A stretch of 64,000 nt of DNA from Neisseriaceae bacterium. Lineage in GTDB: Bacteria; Pseudomonadota; Gammaproteobacteria; Burkholderiales; Neisseriaceae. Positions 59,486 to 64,000 of the stretch are shown here, piece after piece. How positions within the stretch are numbered: position 1 is the stretch's first letter; each line of letters opens with the position of its first letter. The stretch is from positions 868,001-932,000 of the forward strand of contig CP046107.1 of NCBI GenBank assembly GCA_016864895.1, written 5' to 3'. Made by a program: the position numbers and the translations under genes. The notes under the pieces are model-generated. The model worked only from the letters and a program-made list of their open reading frames with translations, had not been told where the DNA came from and did no database searches.

Positions 59486-60856
59486 TTATAGTCTTTTTAC
59501 TATCTCATCCACAGAATCTTTGGCATTACCAAAATACATAGCACTATTTTCATTAAAAAATAGTGGATTTTGCACGCCTGCATAACCAGTACTCATTGAA
59601 CGTTTAAAGATAATTACATTTTTAGCATGCCAAACTTCCAACACAGGCATTCCTGCAATTGGACTATGTGGATCGATTTTTGCTGCTGGATTAACTGTAT
59701 CATTAGCACCAATCACTAACACCACATCTGTATCAGCAAAATCATCATTAATTTCATCCATTTCAAAAACGATGTCATACGAAACTTTAGCTTCAGCTAA
59801 TAGTACATTCATATGTCCCGGTAGTCTTCCTGCAACTGGATGGATACCAAAACGTACATCGACGCCTTGGTCAATCAATTTTTTAGCCATCTCAGTTACT
59901 GGATATTGTGCCTGAGCAACCGCCATACCATATCCTGGTGTAATGATGACACTAGAAGCATTTTTTAGTAACTCTACTACCTCATCTGCATTCACCTCTC
60001 TATATTCACCCACTTGATCACCACCAGTAGAAATATTTTCAGTCCCAAATCCACCAGAAATTACAGAAATAAATGAACGATTCATGGCCTTACACATAAT
60101 GTAGGATAAAATAGCACCACTTGAACCTACCAAAGCACCAGTTACAATTAACAAATCATTTCCTAGCATAAATCCTGCTGCTGCTGCTGCCCATCCTGAA
60201 TATGAATTCAACATAGAAATAACTACTGGCATATCTGCACCACCAATAGAAGCAACCAAATACCAGCCAAATAATAGTGCAATAATCAACATTGTAACCA
60301 AAGGTAGCCAAGATTCAGATTGTAAAAACAAAATCATCAACAAAAAGAAGATAACCAGTGCTAAAACAGTCAACAAGTTCTTATGAGGCACAACTAATGG
60401 CGAACTTCTTATTTTTCCACTTAATTTCGCATAAGCAACAATAGAACCAGTAAAAGTCACAGCCCCAATAAATACACCTAGAAATACCTCAATCATATGA
60501 ATAAAATGCATATTGGTATCAACAGTACCTGAATCACTAAAACTGTTAATTCCAACAAATACTGCTGTCAATCCAACAAAACTATGTAAAACAGCAATTA
60601 ACTCAGGCATCTGAGTCATCTCTACTTTCTTTGCCAAATAAAGACCAACAGAACCACCTATTAGCATTGCAAGTAAAATCCAGACCAACCAGTCCATGCT
60701 CTCACTTGCAATGGTTGCAACTAAAGCAACAATCATACCCAAAATGCCACAATAATTGCCTATTTTAGCTGTTTCTTGTTTCGAAAGACCTACTAAACTA
60801 AAAATAAAGCACAGTGCTGCAACAATATACGTCACGATAACCAATCCTTGTGTCAT
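59486..60856 (-). CDS. pntB: NAD(P) transhydrogenase subunit beta
   Basis: Membrane subunit of the proton-pumping transhydrogenase that moves hydride between NADH and NADP. The N-terminal 260 residues contain about eight to nine hydrophobic segments. The NADP-binding domain III follows with [43 protein letters not shown] and [14 protein letters not shown]. Length 456 aa is near E. coli (462). It follows pntA by 14 bases on the minus strand. Confidence 0.97.
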   Translation of the reverse strand: MTQGLVIVTYIVAALCFIFSLVGLSKQETAKIGNYCGILGMIVALVATIASESMDWLVWILLAMLIGGSVGLYLAKKVEMTQMPELIAVLHSFVGLTAVFVGINSFSDSGTVDTNMHFIHMIEVFLGVFIGAVTFTGSIVAYAKLSGKIRSSPLVVPHKNLLTVLALVIFFLLMILFLQSESWLPLVTMLIIALLFGWYLVASIGGADMPVVISMLNSYSGWAAAAAGFMLGNDLLIVTGALVGSSGAILSYIMCKAMNRSFISVISGGFGTENISTGGDQVGEYREVNADEVVELLKNASSVIITPGYGMAVAQAQYPVTEMAKKLIDQGVDVRFGIHPVAGRLPGHMNVLLAEAKVSYDIVFEMDEINDDFADTDVVLVIGANDTVNPAAKIDPHSPIAGMPVLEVWHAKNVIIFKRSMSTGYAGVQNPLFFNENSAMYFGNAKDSVDEIVKRL

Positions 60857-60870
60857 ACACTACCCCCCCT

Positions 60871-62409
60871 CTAGCCTTTACGAAACATATTTAACATACG
60901 ATTAGTGACCGAAAAGCCACCAAAAATGTTAATACTTACGAGCAAAATACCTATAAATGCCAATAAATTTAACCAGAAACTATCATTCACTATCTGAACT
61001 AGAGCACCTATAATAATAATCCCTGAAATTGCATTTGTTTCAGACATTAATGGAGTATGCAATGAATAAGTCACATTCCAAACCACATAATAACCAACCA
61101 CACATGCCAGAATAAATACCATAAAATGATTTAAAAATTCTACTGGGGCATAAGCACCAACCCATAATATTGCTCCAAACACGCCTACTAATGAAATCAA
61201 TTTCCGTGTTACTGAAACTTTTGCTTGTTGCTTATCTGTTTCAACCTTGACATAAGTGGGTTCAGTCTTCGGTGCTACTGATACTTGGATAGGTGGTGGC
61301 GGATACATCACTTCGCCCTGGTCACAAATCGTCATATGGCGGATAATTACGTCGTCAAAATCTAAATTAAATACACCATTTTTTTCAGGACAGGCTAATT
61401 TAACTAAATTGACCAAATTCGTCGCATATAATTGGGAGGATTGTCCTGCTAAACGATTGACCATATCGGTATAACCAACTACGGTGACCCCATTGCGTGT
61501 AATAATTTTTCCTCCTGGAACTGTATATTCACAATTACCACCACCTTTTGCTGCTAAATCAACAATTACTGAACCTGGCTTCATTGAGTCTACCATTTCT
61601 TTCGTGATTAGTTTAGGAGATGGCCTTCCTGGAATCGCAGCAGTTGTGATAATAATATCAACATCTCTTGCTTGCTCTTTGAATAATTTCATTTCTGCTG
61701 CAATGAATTCATCTGACATCACTTTGGCATAACCATCAGTACCTCCTCCTTCTTCTTGAGGAAAGTCCAATTTCAAAAATTCTGCCCCCATTGATTCTAT
61801 CTGTTCAGCCACCTCTAATCTGGTATCAAATGCCCGCACTATAGCACCTAAGGAGCCCGCGGTAGCAATTGATGCTAATCCTGCCACTCCAGCACCTACA
61901 ACCAATACTTTTGCGGGTGATATTTTCCCTGCTGCCGTGATTTGACCTGAAAATAAACGATCAAATGCATTAGCAGCCTCGATAACTGCTCGGTAACCAC
62001 TGATATTAGCAAAAGAAGAAAGTGCATCCATAGGCTGAGCACGAGAAATACGCGGTGTCATATCCATAGCCAACACAGTAATCTTTTTACTATTTAATAA
62101 TTGAATTAAATCTGAATTTTGGGCAGGTTCAATAAAACTGACTAATATTGCCCCCTCTTTCATATTAGATATTTCAGATTCCGTAGGTGCATTCACCTTA
62201 TAAATAATATCAGAATGCCAAACCGTTCTGTTGACCGAAACTTTAGCACCAACTTCCTTATAGGCAGTATCAGAAAATCCAGCCTCAATACCTGCTTTTT
62301 TCTCGACCAACACTTCAAAACCAAGATCTATCAATTGGCCTACGGTTACTGGTGTTGCTGCAACTCTTTTTTCTCCTGTCAAGGACTCTCTAGGTATCCC
62401 TATTTTCAT
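60871..62409 (-). CDS. pntA: NAD(P) transhydrogenase subunit alpha
   Basis: Soluble NAD-binding domain I (residues 1-380) with [37 protein letters not shown] and [22 protein letters not shown], joined to a C-terminal domain of three or four membrane helices (about 415-500). It is the fused E. coli-like form (512 aa). GGAG lies 6 bases upstream of the ATG. First gene of pntAB. Confidence 0.97.
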   Translation of the reverse strand: MKIGIPRESLTGEKRVAATPVTVGQLIDLGFEVLVEKKAGIEAGFSDTAYKEVGAKVSVNRTVWHSDIIYKVNAPTESEISNMKEGAILVSFIEPAQNSDLIQLLNSKKITVLAMDMTPRISRAQPMDALSSFANISGYRAVIEAANAFDRLFSGQITAAGKISPAKVLVVGAGVAGLASIATAGSLGAIVRAFDTRLEVAEQIESMGAEFLKLDFPQEEGGGTDGYAKVMSDEFIAAEMKLFKEQARDVDIIITTAAIPGRPSPKLITKEMVDSMKPGSVIVDLAAKGGGNCEYTVPGGKIITRNGVTVVGYTDMVNRLAGQSSQLYATNLVNLVKLACPEKNGVFNLDFDDVIIRHMTICDQGEVMYPPPPIQVSVAPKTEPTYVKVETDKQQAKVSVTRKLISLVGVFGAILWVGAYAPVEFLNHFMVFILACVVGYYVVWNVTYSLHTPLMSETNAISGIIIIGALVQIVNDSFWLNLLAFIGILLVSINIFGGFSVTNRMLNMFRKG

Positions 62410-62627
62410 ATATTCTCCTTTAACATACGACTAGCAAATTGGATTTAGTTATCCACCCAATAACCCGCTACTTATTTTAGCTTTAGAAAATTTGTCTTAA
62501 CCCCCCACGAAATATTGTCTATATTGTCCAAACCTAAAACCTTTTTACAAATTATACAAGATTTTTATAAATTAGATAAATCGATAAAAATTAATTTCAT
62601 TTTGTTAGTGATCCATTAAAAATCCGG

Positions 62628-62725
62628 TATTATCTAGCAAATGCACAAAGACCAAAACTCATTTTAACCGCAGTAAAATTTCCGATGCTCTTAACTCTAA
62701 AAACAGGGTTAAGGGCATTTCTTTT
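62628..62725 (+). ncRNA. candidate small RNA or orphan terminated transcript
   Basis: A TATTAT box (62628-62633) would start a transcript near 62640. It would fold as a first hairpin ATTTTA-7-TAAAAT (62661-62679), then a terminator: an 11-base-pair stem (62685-62695 with 62708-62718, one G-T pair) followed by TTTCTTTT. No plus-strand gene precedes it, so the terminator belongs either to a small RNA of about 85 bases or to a lost gene. A convincing -35 box was not found. Confidence 0.35.
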
Positions 62726-62856
62726 ATCTCATTTTAGCTGATTTCTCTACGCACTACACAAAATTTCCTTACTACAAACGTAGCCAATCCGCTCAACCTT
62801 GTAAAAGATAAGCAACTTCCCTGATAGGAATCGGAATGTTATTTTACGATTAAAAG

Positions 62857-63060
62857 TTAAGCAGAAAGCAATTCCTGTTCATACTTCATCATCTCATTGA
62901 GATTTTTAAAGTAGGTTTGGGAAATTTCTTCAGGGCTGAAGGCTGTCATACCAATTAACTCTTACGAGCGATACTCAAAGCGGATACATAGAAATAATGG
63001 GTTTCGTAATGAAATTTTCCTTGTGCGATTGTGGTTAATAAATAAGGCTTACTAAACCAA
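62857..63060 (-). pseudogene. frameshifted coding fragment downstream of the IS1595 relic
   Basis: Two frames join if one base is restored near 62960. The upstream part contains GKFHYETHYFYVSALSIARK, and the downstream part MTAFSPEEISQTYFKNLNE and KYEQELLSA before a TAA. The combined reading is smooth and protein-like, so it looks like the C terminus of a real protein with a single-base deletion. I do not recognise the family. The upstream boundary is not defined, and the piece may belong to the mobile DNA next to it. Confidence 0.45.
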
Positions 63061-63093
63061 AGACCTCTTGGTTGGCGTTTATTGCCCTGCCAA

Positions 63094-64000
63094 TAGCCGA
63101 CTAAATATCATGATGACGTGCATTGTAAACATTTTTTCAGCCAATCATTAAATTTCTCTAAGGCAGATTTACGACGTGCGTCTTCTTGCCAACCGATTTC
63201 ATTCGTATAGTGGATTAAATAGCGGTTACTCATTCTATGATGAGTGCCCATCATCATTCGTCTAAGACACGCGAAAAAGGACTCAGCAAGATTACTAGTA
63301 ATACCGTCTATGGAGCAATATTCTTGAGCATGATGACTCGTGCTAACTTGTAAGTAAAAGCAAAATTGTTGTAAGCAGTATTTTCATCAGCACAAATAAT
63401 ACTATGAGGTTAGAATTAGTCTATGCATTAGCTCAACAATATCTTTTGCATTTTCTTCTTTGATAATGGCGACAATGCTTCTATCCGCCCCTTTGATAAG
63501 GTACTGCTGATGCGCCGCCTTTTGGCGAAAGACTATTACACTGGCTTTATCCTTTGCATTGATAGCATTTTGCCCATCTATCAATACGATGATGCTTGAG
63601 ATTTCTAGGGTGAATGTAATGATTAACATAGCAACCGTCTAAATGCACCTCCCCTGAAAGTGCGGTTAAATTTTTGCTACGATTTAACGCTTCTCTCACT
63701 TTATGTAAATTCGTCCACGCTGTTTTATATTGTACGTTTAGCTTGTGAGAAAAAATGACTGACACACCTTTACTTTCCGTTACGAAAAGGCAAAGGGTAA
63801 TTAAGATTTTAAGCAGTGATAATTTATGCCCTTGAAAAATCGTACCAGTGGTAATGGAAAAGTGGTATTGGCAACATTTGCATTGCCATTGTTGATGGGT
63901 TTTAATTAAATAGGCTTGATAACGAACAGCACAATAACAAAGCTGTTTATTATCTGTACCCCAACAGACTTTTTTAGTAAAGCAAAAATTTCGGCATCAG
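63094..64000 (-). pseudogene. broken IS1595-family (ISXO2-like) transposase
   Basis: Pieces of one transposase lie in successive frames on the minus strand, entering from beyond the window end. First: a zinc-ribbon-like WQCKCCQYHFSITTGTIF, then LNVQYKTAWTNLHKVREAL and GEVHLDGCYVN with the first catalytic Asp (to about 63549). Second frame: IVFRQKAAHQQYLIKGADRS and IIKEENAKDIVELMHR (to 63402). Third: IICADENTAYNN with the second Asp, then ITSNLAESFFACLRRM and a C-terminal GYWQ. At least three frame breaks make it inactive. The G+C content looks higher than the surroundings, consistent with import. Confidence 0.85.
63657..63687 (+). other. Haemophilus-type DNA uptake signal sequence inside the transposase relic
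   Basis: The core AAAGTGCGGT is followed by one free base, A plus six A/T bases, six free bases, then G plus six A/T bases. This fits the whole 31-base extended consensus of the Pasteurellaceae (Haemophilus influenzae type) uptake sequence. It lies within the first coding block of the relic. By eye no other perfect core is in the window. Confidence 0.8.

Overview
The window is chromosomal DNA of an AT-rich (roughly one third G+C by eye) Gram-negative bacterium. The gene content points to a beta-proteobacterium of or near the Neisseriaceae. It has a Neisseria-type trimeric porin, a pilF-pilG-pilD-coaE block, a pilZ gene between holB and tatD, malate synthase G, a YbeY whose N terminus resembles the neisserial one, and an HslV with the short beta-proteobacterial propeptide. 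No neisserial DNA uptake word recurred by eye, so the genus stays open. Nothing was run: all calls rest on reading the sequence and translations.

Layout. 1-10.5 kb: end of a patatin-like lipase, a divergent recQ, a lipoprotein, rsmJ, kbp/yidB-like stress proteins, comF-trmL, acpP-fabF, gpsA, and a queF-yhhQ queuosine pair with a nitroreductase. 10.5-17.2 kb: a tight minus-strand run valS-mltG-tmk-holB-pilZ-tatD. 17.3-24.2 kb: an RlmL-type methyltransferase, the type IV pilus assembly genes and the major porin. 24.2-25.4 kb: a gene-poor gap holding a probable decayed IS. 25.4-33 kb: nadD-rsfS-rlmH-hemB, a pseudouridine synthase, divergent metR/metE with two MetR boxes, and fxsA. 33-45.9 kb: a PilY1/PilC-like pilus protein, ybeY-corC-lnt-aroG, glcB and hslVU. 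46-53.2 kb: an S9 peptidase lipoprotein and carA-carB-rnhA, preceded by a likely attenuator. 53.2-57.1 kb: about 3.5 kb that is almost gene-free, with a DUF805 gene in the middle and several small fragments. 57.1-62.4 kb: mscS-nudix and pntAB. 62.4-64 kb: a possible small RNA, then a broken IS1595-family transposase.

How the genes fit together. Pilus genes (pilF, pilG, pilD, pilZ, a pilY1-like gene) plus comF suggest a piliated and possibly naturally competent cell. Most of the rest is core metabolism and RNA or protein maintenance. Long gaps with decayed insertion sequences suggest a host-associated genome undergoing erosion.

Most interesting signals: (1) a 34-codon leader ORF that reads through a terminator hairpin and stops four bases before carA, the layout expected of translation-coupled pyrimidine attenuation; (2) an intact 31-base Pasteurellaceae (Haemophilus-type) DNA uptake sequence inside the broken IS1595 transposase, pointing to transfer from that family; (3) degenerate repeats shared between the gene-poor gaps; (4) a RecQ lacking two of the usual zinc cysteines. 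No CRISPR array, tRNA, rRNA or clearly new multigene system was recognised.
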